Notes: generated from the letters alone by a model not told the origin. Positions 1 through 7,437 are shown, numbered from the stretch's first letter. The stretch: DNA of 13,178 bases from Wenzhouxiangella sp. (GCA_007119095.1 SKQI01000178.1:1-13178); one strand, 5' to 3'. Program-made: numbers and translations.

Positions 1-248
1 ACAACTTCAACCCGAGAAACGGGACCTGGGGTGCGTTCGAGTTGGCCTTCCGCTACGGCATCGCCGACTCGCGCGAGCACAGCCGGGCCGGCCGTGGCCA
101 GAAGCTGGAGCGCTACACCGCCGGGCTCAACTGGTACATGACCCCGGAAGTCATGATGAAGCTCAATGTCATTTATCTGGAAGGCGAGCGTGATGTATTC
201 CAGGATGATGGCTGGGTGTACGGGGCTCGGTTCCAGTACATTTTCTAA
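1..248 (+). CDS. Outer-membrane porin, OprO/OprP (phosphate-selective porin) type, C-terminal fragment
   Basis: The reading frame is open from the left edge (first full codon at base 3) to a TAA at 246-248, so only about the last 81 residues are present. They show alternating aromatic/polar beta-strands of an outer-membrane barrel: a strand with GAFELAFRYG, a strand with YTAGLNWYMTP followed by MMKLNVIYLEG, and a last strand ending in the aromatic residue F (ARFQYIF), the usual outer-membrane insertion signal. The 'GLNWY..P....K.N' pattern followed by a final strand is typical of the OprO/OprP porin family. The substrate cannot be told from the fragment; many family members are not phosphate-specific. 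The TTG at 42 is an internal Leu codon, not a start. The gene is followed by a strong hairpin terminator at 315-344. Confidence 0.78.
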   Translation, partial: NFNPRNGTWGAFELAFRYGIADSREHSRAGRGQKLERYTAGLNWYMTPEVMMKLNVIYLEGERDVFQDDGWVYGARFQYIF

Positions 249-257
249 CAGGGAAAA

Positions 258-312
258 GGCGCAAGGCTCAAGGGCCAAGGTTCAAGAAAAGGCATTGTGC
301 CTTGAACTTCAA
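258..312. repeat. CAAGG-rich intergenic repeat tract with a small inverted repeat
   Basis: Directly after the porin stop there is a run of near-repeats of a CAAGG/TCAAG unit (gcaagg, tcaagg, ccaagg, ttcaag), then gttcaag at 280-286 facing cttgaac at 301-307. The tract runs straight into the terminator hairpin. It is non-coding on both strands as far as can be seen. It may be a dispersed intergenic repeat family or an extension of the terminator stem; the window holds only this one copy. Confidence 0.45.
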
Positions 313-314
313 GA

Positions 315-344
315 AAAAAACGCCGGCCAATGGCCGGCGTTTTT
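315..344. terminator. Bidirectional rho-independent terminator between the porin and the S9 peptidase
   Basis: The 8-bp GC stem cgccggcc (321-328) / ggccggcg (332-339) has a three-base AAT loop. It is flanked by an A-run on the left (315-320) and a T-run on the right (340-344), so it can work on both strands. It lies between two convergent genes: 67 bases after the porin stop on the + strand and 23 bases after the peptidase stop on the - strand. Confidence 0.9.
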
Positions 345-366
345 GTTTGAGTTTGGAATCCGAAGC

Positions 367-2418
367 TTAGCGGCGGCGACCTCGGCGTGGGGGCTCCTGG
401 GCGCCGGGTTCGGCGAAGCGGGCCATCCATTCCTGAACTTCGTTGTACCAGTGGATCGAGTTGTTGGGCTTGAGGATCCAGTGGTTTTCGTCCGGGTAGT
501 AGATCAGGCGCGATTCGATCTCCTTGCTCTGCAAGGTGCGGAACAGTTCGAAGGCCTGGCCGACCGGGACGCGGTAGTCGAGCTGGCCGTGAACGATCAG
601 GGCCGGGGTGTGGAAGTTCTCGGCAAAGTAATGCGGCGAGATGGTCTGGTAGATTTCCGGGTTTTCCCAGAAGTGACCAAAGCGCACCGAGTGGACGGCA
701 AAGTCCGCTGCCATCTGCGAATACATGTTGTAGACCGGTGCGTGAATCAGCATGGTGTTGAACGGATGCTCCTTGCCAAGCAGGATGGACGACAGGTAGC
801 CACCGTAGCTGCCGCCGCCGGCGACCATGCGGTCGGCATCGATCCAGTCCTGACCAGCAAACCATTCGGCCGCAGCGATAGTGTCGTTATACGGGGCGGT
901 GATCCAGTCCGGGTTGATGTAGTCGGTGAAATCCTGGCCCCAGCCGGGCGAGCCGTGGAAGTTGTGCCATGCAGTGACATAACCCCATGAGGCAAAGGTC
1001 TGGGCGTTCCAGCGGAAGTGGAATCCGTCGGTAATCGGGCTGTGCGGGCCGCCGTGAATCAGCAGGAATAGCGGATACTTCTTGCTTTCATCGAAACCGG
1101 GCGGATAGTGCACCCACATCTGGATGTCGGCACCGTTGTGGCCGGTATAGGTCACCGACTCGTAGTGGCCCAGCTCCACGTTGGCCAGGACATCGTCGTT
1201 GATCGTGTCCAGGCGCTGGGTAGTGCCGGTAGCAGGATCAATGCGAACCACCCGTGGCGGAAACATGAAGCTCTGATTATTGCCGACCAGGGTGCCGTCG
1301 CCGGCCATGCTCAGGCCACCGAAGTCGGTCTGGTCAGTAACCGCACGAACGCTGCCGTCGAGGTCAATGTGAAACACGCGGGTGGTGCCGTTATCGGCCG
1401 CGGTGCCAAAGAATCCGCTGGCATCGGCCGCCCAGACCAGGCCACCGGGTGAGCGATCCCAATCATCGGTGATGCGGCGGGTATCACCGCTGTCCAGGTC
1501 CTTGACCAAGATATTGACGGTATCGGCATAGAAACCGGCAATTCGGGTGCTGCCCCAGGCCAGCATGCGACCATCCGGGCTGAACATGGGGCTGCCGTCG
1601 TTGGCCGGGTTGTCGGTCAGGTTTTCGACCGAGTCACCGCCGATGCGGCCCAGGAAGACATCGTTGGCCGGGTCGACCGGCACATCGTCACGGTCAGACA
1701 CAAACGCGATATGGGTTTCATCGGGATGAATGTCATACGAACCCGCACCCTGACTGGAGCGCGGCAGCTCCCGGCCCAGCGGCTGGGTAATGGGCTCGAC
1801 ATCACCACCGGCGGCGGGAATGCGGAACACGTGGGCTTCACGGGCTTCTTCCAGCCAGTGGTCCCAGTGCGAGTAGGGCAGCGCGTTCCAGACATGAGCC
1901 GATACGTGGCTATCGCGGTCGGCCTTGATCTGGTCGGCGATTTCGTCCCAGGTCTTGCCCGGCCAGACCCGGGCAATGAAATAAATGTGTTCGCCAACCC
2001 ACTTGATACCCGACACGCCGGTGGGCACTTCGCTCAATCGGCTGGCCTCGCCGGGGCCGTCCATGGGCAGCAGGTAAATCTGGGCGGCATCGTCGTCACC
2101 GCGCCGGGCGGTGAAGGCCAGGGTGCTGCCGTCCGGGGAAAACACCGGGTTGCCGGCCGACTGGCCTTGCGCGGTGAGCGCGCGCTGGACATCACCGTCC
2201 GCGGAAAACAGCCACAGCCGGGTTTCCGACTTATCGGTGTCGACGTCATAGCTGGTCACCGGGGCGACAACATGACCGCCGGCTGGCGAAACCACCGGCG
2301 AGCCGATGCGGTCAATCTCCCACAGCACTTCCACCGACAGCGGCCGGCTGTCCTCGGCCAGCACCAGCGCCGGCATCAGCACCAGCAGGAACAGAAAACA
2401 CTTTTTCATTCTCATCAT
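367..2418 (-). CDS. Secreted S9-family (prolyl oligopeptidase-like) serine peptidase
   Basis: Serine peptidase of the DPP-IV/acylaminoacyl-peptidase branch of family S9. About 683 residues, the usual size. Counting from the ATG at 2418: a basic N-terminus with a hydrophobic signal peptide ending near AEDS (residues 20-24); a WD40-like/beta-propeller region with repeated 'FSPDG' blades to about residue 400; then an alpha/beta-hydrolase domain with HGGPH (455-459). The triad is visible: nucleophile Ser537 in GGGSYGGY, Asp614 in HGQLDYRVP and His646 in DENHWILKP. It probably cleaves peptides in the periplasm. The frame could begin at a TTG (2433), but the GAGAG at 2424-2428 fits the ATGs at 2418 or 2415. 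The tail is very basic (PPRRGRRR). It is a single-gene unit, convergent with the porin. Exact substrate is unknown. Confidence 0.93.
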   Translation of the reverse strand: MMRMKKCFLFLLVLMPALVLAEDSRPLSVEVLWEIDRIGSPVVSPAGGHVVAPVTSYDVDTDKSETRLWLFSADGDVQRALTAQGQSAGNPVFSPDGSTLAFTARRGDDDAAQIYLLPMDGPGEASRLSEVPTGVSGIKWVGEHIYFIARVWPGKTWDEIADQIKADRDSHVSAHVWNALPYSHWDHWLEEAREAHVFRIPAAGGDVEPITQPLGRELPRSSQGAGSYDIHPDETHIAFVSDRDDVPVDPANDVFLGRIGGDSVENLTDNPANDGSPMFSPDGRMLAWGSTRIAGFYADTVNILVKDLDSGDTRRITDDWDRSPGGLVWAADASGFFGTAADNGTTRVFHIDLDGSVRAVTDQTDFGGLSMAGDGTLVGNNQSFMFPPRVVRIDPATGTTQRLDTINDDVLANVELGHYESVTYTGHNGADIQMWVHYPPGFDESKKYPLFLLIHGGPHSPITDGFHFRWNAQTFASWGYVTAWHNFHGSPGWGQDFTDYINPDWITAPYNDTIAAAEWFAGQDWIDADRMVAGGGSYGGYLSSILLGKEHPFNTMLIHAPVYNMYSQMAADFAVHSVRFGHFWENPEIYQTISPHYFAENFHTPALIVHGQLDYRVPVGQAFELFRTLQSKEIESRLIYYPDENHWILKPNNSIHWYNEVQEWMARFAEPGAQEPPRRGRRR

Positions 2419-2423
2419 CGTTT

Positions 2424-2428
2424 CTCTC
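2424..2428 (-). promoter_or_regulatory. Ribosome binding site setting the S9 peptidase start
   Basis: GAGAG on the minus strand is 5 bases from the ATG at 2418 and 8 from the ATG at 2415. It lies inside the TTG-initiated extension, so that upstream TTG is unlikely to be used. Confidence 0.55.
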
Positions 2429-2497
2429 GTCAAGTATTGCTTTGGAACAGTTTCCTATTACAGAGTCTAGAGACCTGGTGCCGGGTCCGGTATCCGG

Positions 2498-2632
2498 AGT
2501 GCGAACAGAAAAAATCTTTTGGGACGCAAAGGAGCGAAGCAGCCAAGAATAAAAATTCCTATTGAATTTACGCTGCTTCGTTTCTTAGCTTCTTTGCGTT
2601 CAAAAGGTTTTTCAAATCGCGGTTCGACACTG
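2498..2632. repeat. Long imperfect inverted repeat; likely terminator of the zinc operon and possible dispersed element
   Basis: The left arm (about 2508-2543) contains gaaaaaatctttt, gacgcaaaggagc and gaagcagc. The reverse complement of the right arm (about 2570-2613) reads gaaaaaccttttg, aacgcaaagaagc, then 8 extra bases, then gaagcagc. Weaker similarity (agtg-cgaac) extends to about 2498 and 2632. An AT-rich centre of about 25 bases separates the arms. On the minus strand the structure begins about 45 bases after the DUF3299 stop and ends in a U-rich run (rc of 2509-2520), so it could end the operon transcript. The periodic gcaaag-gagc-gaag-cagc-caag pattern looks like a dispersed repeat, not only a terminator. 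Confidence 0.65.
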
Positions 2633-2675
2633 AGCTTCAAGCTAGCCTAATTCACTCCGCGAGAACATTTTCTTT

Positions 2676-3155
2676 TCAGTAGAGCTCGAGCCGGCTAACG
2701 TCCATGGTGTAGGCGGAAGCCGCGGTTTCGTTTTCCACGTCTTCGATGTTCAGGGTGCCTTCCATCCAGAATGCATCCCAGATGTTGACCATGGGAATGG
2801 GATTCTCCAGGCGACCATAAATGATCTGGTTGGCCGGCGGCGGTGGCACATGAATGCAGGCACCGAAGTACGGCACCAGGAAGAATTCCTTCAGTCGGCC
2901 TTCGCCATCGGTTTCGATCGGCACCACGAAGCCGGGGATACGCGCCTTGATGCCGTCCATTTCCGGGATGGTGCGAAACGACTGGAACGGCTCGGGTGCG
3001 GAAAATCCCGAATGATCAATGGTGGCCGAATCCTCCATCCAGGCGTTGGCTTCCTCTTCCGGCATCAGCTCCAACCACTCCAGCTCGCGCACATCGGCCA
3101 CGGCGCTTGCCAGCAGCCCGGTCAGCAACAGGGATAGCATCGATAATCTGAGCAT
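2676..3155 (-). CDS. DUF3299 periplasmic protein of the Zrg-like zinc operon
   Basis: Small exported protein of about 159 residues. It has a hydrophobic signal peptide (residues 5-20, cleavage near AVADV). The hallmark of DUF3299 is at residues 74-109: PGFVVPIE, then FFLVPYFGACIHVPPPPANQ. Cys100 and His102 in this signature could bind a metal, which is inference. In Pseudomonas (PA4066) and Vibrio this family sits last in a Zur-controlled operon with a DUF2796 protein and an ABC pair, as here. Its molecular role is not established; a periplasmic partner of the permease is likely. The start may be the ATG at 3155 or the GTG at 3164. An AAGG at 3170-3173 region lies only about 3 bases from the GTG and 12 from the ATG, so neither is clearly better. 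It is about 60 bases downstream of the permease stop, with no hairpin between, and probably co-transcribed. Confidence 0.85.
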   Translation of the reverse strand: MLRLSMLSLLLTGLLASAVADVRELEWLELMPEEEANAWMEDSATIDHSGFSAPEPFQSFRTIPEMDGIKARIPGFVVPIETDGEGRLKEFFLVPYFGACIHVPPPPANQIIYGRLENPIPMVNIWDAFWMEGTLNIEDVENETAASAYTMDVSRLELY

Positions 3156-3216
3156 GGGTATCACTTGCCTTGGTTTGAGGATCAGATTGTACAGACCGCG
3201 CGCGATGCCGCCGGGT

Positions 3217-4482
3217 TCAGCTTCGGACTTGCATGCCGTCGGCCAGTGTTCGGCGATAGGCCAGCAGCGCTGGCACCAGCGCTATCAGCAGGCCGGCCAG
3301 CCAGATACCGCCCAATACCTGCCAGACGCCCAGTTCGGGCAAAGACACGCCGACATGCACACCATAATGCTCCAGCAGCCAGGGAGCGGCCATGAACTGC
3401 ACGCCCAAGGCCAACAGCAAGCCTGCCGCGATTCCGGCTGCGGCTATCAGGCCGGCTTCGAACAGCAGCAGCCCGGCGATCTGCACCGGTCGGGCGCCGT
3501 TGGCGCGCAGGATGGCCATTTCCCGGCGGCGTTCATTCAGTGTCGTGAGCAGCACGGTCAACATGCCCAGCAGCCCGGCCAGCACGACCAGACCCGCGAC
3601 CACCCGCAGAATCTGCTCGGCCAGACCGGTAATCCGCCACAGCTCCTGTAAGGTAATGCCGGGCATGACGGCGGTCAGCGCCTCGGCGCGATAATCGTTG
3701 ATTCGGCGCTGCAGCCCAAACACAGCCGCCCGGCTGGTCAGGCCCAGCATGATCGAGGTGATGCTTTGCGGTTCAAGTTCCTCGGCTCGCTCCCGGGCAG
3801 CGTCGGCATCAATGCCGGCGCCCGGCCGTTGCATCCCGCTCTCCCAGCCAATATGAATCGCCTGATGAGCGGCCAGGCTGATGAACAGTTGTTGATCGAC
3901 CGGAGTTGCGGTCGGCGCCAGGATGCCGCTGATGGTAAAAGGGTGGTCATCATGCTGCTGCAGGCTGACCCGTCCGGTACCGTGGGCAAGCACAATCTGG
4001 TCGCCAACCGAATAGCCCAGTTGGCGGGCCACCCGGTGGCCGACAACGACCTCGAACAGATCATCGAACACCCGGCCTTCGGCCAAATGCAGGGGCTGGC
4101 GGTTGCCGTATTGAAAGTGGTCGAAGAAAACTGAGCTCGTGCCGACAACGCGGAAGCCGCGGTGGCTGTCGCCCAACGCCATGGGCACTGCCCAGGCCAC
4201 CTCGCGAACCTCGGATAGTTCACGATAAGTCTGGAAGGAGATGTTGTTGGTGGCATCACCAATGCCGAAAACCGAATAGAGCAGCAGCTGCACCGGCGCG
4301 GTGCGGGCACCAACGATCAGGTCGGTACCGGAAACGGAGCGGTAAAAACCCTGGCGGACCTCGGCACGCAGCTGTTCGACAAGGACCAGCAAGCCGATTG
4401 ACAGGGCGATGGTGCAAATGGTCAGTACAACGGCGAAGCGCCGATTGAGCAGCGAGCCCCATGCCAGCGCCAGGAGATTCAT
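3217..4482 (-). CDS. ABC transporter permease, MacB/FtsX/LolE type, of the Zrg-like zinc operon
   Basis: Membrane subunit of a type VII (MacB-fold) ABC transporter, 421 residues. The layout is typical: one N-terminal membrane helix (about 16-36), a long periplasmic domain (about 40-285, MacB-PCD type), then three helices (about 289-313, 335-360, 386-408) forming the FtsX domain. The cytoplasmic 'NERRREMAILRANGA' element (316-330) between helices 2 and 3 is the classic coupling sequence of this family. The ATG overlaps the stop of the ATPase gene by four bases (ATGA), so the two are translationally coupled. Members of this fold usually transmit force to periplasmic partners and do not move small ions, so how it contributes to zinc acquisition is open. 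The likely partners are the His-rich DUF2796 protein and DUF3299. Confidence 0.9.
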   Translation of the reverse strand: MNLLALAWGSLLNRRFAVVLTICTIALSIGLLVLVEQLRAEVRQGFYRSVSGTDLIVGARTAPVQLLLYSVFGIGDATNNISFQTYRELSEVREVAWAVPMALGDSHRGFRVVGTSSVFFDHFQYGNRQPLHLAEGRVFDDLFEVVVGHRVARQLGYSVGDQIVLAHGTGRVSLQQHDDHPFTISGILAPTATPVDQQLFISLAAHQAIHIGWESGMQRPGAGIDADAARERAEELEPQSITSIMLGLTSRAAVFGLQRRINDYRAEALTAVMPGITLQELWRITGLAEQILRVVAGLVVLAGLLGMLTVLLTTLNERRREMAILRANGARPVQIAGLLLFEAGLIAAAGIAAGLLLALGVQFMAAPWLLEHYGVHVGVSLPELGVWQVLGGIWLAGLLIALVPALLAYRRTLADGMQVRS

Positions 4483-5171
4483 GCGGCCACCTCGGCCTGG
4501 TTGATTTCCGACAGATCCAGCTGACGATCAAAGCGCGCGGCCAGCTCACGATCGTGGCTGACAAACAACAAGGTACTGTCGGCCGCTTCGACCTGGGCGA
4601 ACAACAGGTCCAGGAATTGCGCGCGTCGATCACTGTCCAGGGCCGAGGTCGGCTCGTCAGCCAGGACCAGCGCCGGCTGACCAATCAGCGCACGCGCTGC
4701 CGCCACCCGTTGTTGCTGACCGACACTGAGGGCATCGGCCCGTCGCATCCACAGGTCCGGATCCAGATCCATGCCCTTGAGCAGGCGCTCGACGGCAGCC
4801 TGGATATTGCCGGCACGACGGGCGCGGGCGCGCGAGAAACGGCAGGGCAGGGCGACGTTGGCACGCACATCCAGCCAGGGCAGCAGATTGAACTGCTGGA
4901 AGATAACGCCCAGCTGCTCGGCTCGAAAGCGGTCTCGGCGCGGTCCGGACAGCTTCGTCAGATCAACACCGTCAAAAACCATCCTGCCTCGGTCAGCCCG
5001 GACCAGGCCGCCGATCAAAGCCAGCAAAGTCGACTTACCGCTGCCGCTGGGGCCATAGAGAAACAGCTTTTCGCCGCGACCCAGGCTGAACTCGGGCAAA
5101 TCCAGCACGGGCCGGGGGGTTCCCGGCCAGGTGAACGAGAGCTGTTCAATACTCAGCAATGATTCGCTCAT
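4479..5171 (-). CDS. ABC transporter ATP-binding protein (LolD/MacB type) of the Zrg-like zinc operon
   Basis: Cytoplasmic ATPase of 230 residues, a normal single-domain length. All motifs are intact: Walker A GPSGSGKS (40-47), Q-loop in FQQFNLLPWL (Gln92), signature LSVGQQQR (148-155), Walker B LVLADE with catalytic Glu173, D-loop SALD and H-loop His206 in FVSHD. The 'FQQFNLLPWLDVRANV' segment is typical of the LolD/MacB/FtsE subgroup that pairs with FtsX-type permeases. The ATG shares one base with the TAA of the upstream His-rich gene (TAATG), and its TGA overlaps the permease ATG. It powers the transporter formed with the permease at 3217-4482. Confidence 0.94.
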   Translation of the reverse strand: MSESLLSIEQLSFTWPGTPRPVLDLPEFSLGRGEKLFLYGPSGSGKSTLLALIGGLVRADRGRMVFDGVDLTKLSGPRRDRFRAEQLGVIFQQFNLLPWLDVRANVALPCRFSRARARRAGNIQAAVERLLKGMDLDPDLWMRRADALSVGQQQRVAAARALIGQPALVLADEPTSALDSDRRAQFLDLLFAQVEAADSTLLFVSHDRELAARFDRQLDLSEINQAEVAA

Positions 5172-5878
5172 TACCGGCTCAGGTCGATCCGCTGGTTTGC
5201 AGGTGTCAGACGCGCCCGGGTGGCCACCCGATCCGTGAGCACATCGAGCGCCATGCGCTCGTTGCCGGGATAGGCATCGAACAGACGCAGCTCTACCCAG
5301 CGCAAGGCCTCAGGTGTTTCGCAGTTCAGATGAGCGATGACATGGAATTCGGCGTGGTCGTGATGGTGGTGCCCATTATCATGGCCGTGGTCATGGTCAT
5401 GGCCGTGGTCATGATCGTGTTTGTGGCCATGCGCGTGGCCGTGTTGTTCGTGGTGGTCTTGGTCTTTTGCCTCCGCATGGTGATCATGATGATGGTGATG
5501 TTCGCCGTGGTCATCATCGTGGTAATGATCATGATCATGATCATGCTCCGCATCGAAACCATGCGTGTGGGCATTGATGCGGTCTAATTCACAGCCGCCA
5601 CGGGCGTCGGCCACCAGCCACTCTCCAGCGCCAAGAAACGCCACCGTATCATCCAGCAGGCGGTGCTGCTCGTCGGTTCGCGGTGGGTGTTCGAAGCCGA
5701 CCAGGTTGACGCCGGGAATTTCCAGCTCCAGACGCAGCGTCGATCCATCCTGGGACAAATTCCCCGTGCCCTCGCCGTGGACATGAGCACCGTGATGACG
5801 TTCGATCTGGGCAGGTGTCGCGGTTGCGACCCCAAGGGCAAATGCGGCACAGGCGACCGCGAGACATTGGCGAGACAT
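5171..5878 (-). CDS. zrgA: His-rich periplasmic zinc-binding protein, DUF2796 / ZrgA family
   Basis: Exported zinc-binding protein, first gene of the four-gene operon. From the ATG at 5878 it has about 235 residues: a signal peptide (MSRQCLAVACAAFALGVATA, likely cleaved near PAQ), an N-terminal domain with HHGAHVHGEG and LRLELEIPGVNLVGFEH, then an extreme His/Asp tract (about residues 104-175) with about 33 His in 72 residues, then a C-terminal domain (AEFHVIAHLNC, RLFDAYPGNERM). This domain order is that of DUF2796, known as ZrgA in Vibrio and PA4063 in Pseudomonas. I infer that it traps zinc in the periplasm. The frame extends to an ATG at 5893, but GGAG (5888-5891) is 9 bases from the ATG at 5878 and gives the better signal peptide. 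The zrgA name is by family and gene neighbourhood. Confidence 0.87.
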   Translation of the reverse strand: MSRQCLAVACAAFALGVATATPAQIERHHGAHVHGEGTGNLSQDGSTLRLELEIPGVNLVGFEHPPRTDEQHRLLDDTVAFLGAGEWLVADARGGCELDRINAHTHGFDAEHDHDHDHYHDDDHGEHHHHHDHHAEAKDQDHHEQHGHAHGHKHDHDHGHDHDHGHDNGHHHHDHAEFHVIAHLNCETPEALRWVELRLFDAYPGNERMALDVLTDRVATRARLTPANQRIDLSR

Positions 5879-5887
5879 GCGAGCTTT

Positions 5888-5891
5888 CTCC
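5888..5891 (-). promoter_or_regulatory. Ribosome binding site that decides the DUF2796 start
   Basis: GGAG on the minus strand lies 9 bases before the ATG at 5878. No purine-rich site precedes the alternative ATG at 5893, whose own codons contain this GGAG. Confidence 0.6.
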
Positions 5892-5910
5892 ATCAGGTTG
5901 AAAACGCAAT

Positions 5911-5923
5911 GTTACAAGATAAC
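5911..5923 (-). promoter_or_regulatory. Zur box (zinc-uptake regulator operator) of the zinc operon
   Basis: The 13 bases GTTACAAGATAAC match 10 of 12 specified positions of the gammaproteobacterial Zur core GTTATANTATAAC as I recall it. The flanks also follow the longer palindrome: AAT before it and, after one extra C, ATTT after it. It lies 17 bases upstream of the first possible start codon, where a repressor would cover the promoter. The downstream genes are the expected Zur targets. No clear -35/-10 pair could be assigned. The divergent transporter starts 128 bases away on the other side. Confidence 0.75.
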
Positions 5924-5998
5924 CATTTGACCGTGCCTGCGGCCAGAGTTCAGCGCCGTCAACGCGCCCGGCAAGCAATATTTGAACCCTTTCCGTGC

Positions 5999-6028
5999 TT
6001 GACGCACAATGTCGACCTCACCAATAAC
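5999..6028 (+). promoter_or_regulatory. Possible sigma-70 promoter for the NSS transporter
   Basis: TTGACG (5999-6004), an 18-base spacer and AATAAC (6023-6028, 4 of 6 matches) lie upstream of the ATG at 6052. It would give a very short leader that starts close to the GGGGA at 6037-6040. This is a weak assignment. Confidence 0.3.
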
Positions 6029-6051
6029 GATAACCGGGGACGGTCTGGAAA

Positions 6052-7437
6052 ATGCAAACTTCGTCGATACACGGCATGTGGTCTTCGCGCCTGGCTTTCA
6101 TCCTGGCGGCCACTGGCTCAGCCGTGGGCCTGGGCAACATCTGGCGCTTTCCGTACATCACCTCTGAAAACGGCGGTGGTGCTTTTGTTTTGATTTACCT
6201 GCTGTGTATCCTGGCGGTGGGCCTGCCGGTGATGTTCTCCGAGATTCTGATCGGGCGGCGCGGGCGCATGAGCCCGATCAACTCGATCCGCGAACTATCT
6301 GACGACGCCGGCGCGACCCGAGCCTGGATGGGCCTGGGCGTGATCGGGGTGATTGCCGGGTTCCTGATTCTTTCATTCTATTCCGTGGTCGCGGGCTGGA
6401 CTCTGCACTACGGCTTTTTGTATCTCAAGGAGCTGATCGGCATGGGCGCGCCCATCACCGATCCGGGAGAAACCTTCACCAGTCTGCTGGGCAATGCTGG
6501 AGAGCTCACCTTCTGGCATGGACTGTTCATGCTGATGACCGTCGGGGTGGTTGCCTTTGGCGTTGAAAAAGGCCTGGAGCGTGCGGTCAGCATATTGATG
6601 CCCATCCTGTTTGTGCTGCTGTTGATCCTGCTCGGTTACAGCATGAACACGGGCTATTTCCAGGAAGCGGTCAGCTTTTTGTTCAAGCCTGACTTTTCGC
6701 AAGTCTCCGGCCCGATGATCGTGACGGCCATGGGGCAGGCGTTCTTTACCCTCAGCCTGGGGATGTGCGCCATCATGACCTACGGTGCTTACCTGCCCTC
6801 CGATGTCAACATTCCGCGGGTCGGGGTGACCATTGCCCTGGCCGACACGGCCGTGGCCCTGGTCGCCGGGCTGGCCATCTTCCCGATCGTGCTGGCGTTC
6901 ATTGTTGCGCCCGATCCCGAGTTGACTGGCATTCCGGCCGGCGGACCCGGCCTGATCTTCCAGTCCTTGCCACTGGCGTTTGCCAGCATGCCGTTCGGCA
7001 TCCTGTTCGGCATGTTCTTCTTTCTGCTGCTGTCGGTGGCAGCCTGGACCAGCTCGATCTCGTTGATGGAGCCGGCCACGGCCTATCTGGTGGAAGCGAC
7101 CAATCTGTCGCGCAAGGCAGCCGCGCTGGTGGTAGCAGCCCTGGCCTGGACGCTGGGACTGGCCTCGGTGTTCTCGTTCAATATCTGGTCGGAGGTCACG
7201 ATTGGCGGACGCGACATCATGAGTGCGATCGAATTTGTCGCCGCCGACATCATGCTGCCGGTGGGTGGCCTGCTGACCGCACTGTTCGCCGGCTGGGTGC
7301 TGTCGCGCAAGATCACCCGCGAGGAGCTGGATCAGAAGATGCCGGACTGGGCCTTTCAGAGCTGGCTTTGGCTGACCCGCGTCGTTACCCCGGCGCTGAT
7401 CGTGATCGTGATGGCCAGCATCCTGGGTTTTTTCTGA
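6052..7437 (+). CDS. Na+-dependent transporter, neurotransmitter:sodium symporter (NSS/SNF) family
   Basis: Inner-membrane secondary transporter that couples Na+ entry to uptake of amino-acid-like substrates. Its 461 residues and about 11-12 hydrophobic helices match bacterial NSS proteins such as MhsT and TnaT. The N-terminal signature is clear: WSSRLAFILAATGSAVGLGNIWRFPY (residues 10-35), containing the unwound helix 1 that forms the Na+ and substrate sites, then NGGGAF (40-45), LPVMFSEILIGRRG in helix 2 (58-71) and, later, helix 6 with FFTLSLGMCAIMTYGAYL. The bacterial Ser-rich segment of helix 8 (VAAWTSSISLMEP) is also present. It is divergent from the zinc operon and convergent with cmoB. 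A link to zinc is not suggested by the sequence. The exact substrate cannot be read; amino acids are the family norm. Confidence 0.93.
   Translation: MQTSSIHGMWSSRLAFILAATGSAVGLGNIWRFPYITSENGGGAFVLIYLLCILAVGLPVMFSEILIGRRGRMSPINSIRELSDDAGATRAWMGLGVIGVIAGFLILSFYSVVAGWTLHYGFLYLKELIGMGAPITDPGETFTSLLGNAGELTFWHGLFMLMTVGVVAFGVEKGLERAVSILMPILFVLLLILLGYSMNTGYFQEAVSFLFKPDFSQVSGPMIVTAMGQAFFTLSLGMCAIMTYGAYLPSDVNIPRVGVTIALADTAVALVAGLAIFPIVLAFIVAPDPELTGIPAGGPGLIFQSLPLAFASMPFGILFGMFFFLLLSVAAWTSSISLMEPATAYLVEATNLSRKAAALVVAALAWTLGLASVFSFNIWSEVTIGGRDIMSAIEFVAADIMLPVGGLLTALFAGWVLSRKITREELDQKMPDWAFQSWLWLTRVVTPALIVIVMASILGFF

Noticed and set aside
166..990. Long + strand frame opposite the S9 peptidase
   Set aside because: It starts inside the porin gene in another frame and runs antisense to a peptidase with intact triad; composition is that of a GC-rich shadow frame.
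1711..2565. 284-codon + strand frame opposite the peptidase N-terminus
   Set aside because: Antisense shadow of the signal peptide and propeller region; no recognisable domain.
4461..5162. 233-codon + strand frame
   Set aside because: Exact antisense of the ABC ATPase, whose motifs are all intact.
3217..5171. MacB-type macrolide/toxin efflux pump
   Set aside because: The ATPase and permease are separate genes without a MacA-like adaptor, and the His-rich DUF2796, DUF3299 and Zur box point to zinc acquisition.
5159..5587. Met/Val/Ile-rich + strand frame resembling a membrane protein
   Set aside because: It is the antisense of the His/Asp codon tract (cat/gat read as atg/atc), so the hydrophobicity is an artefact.
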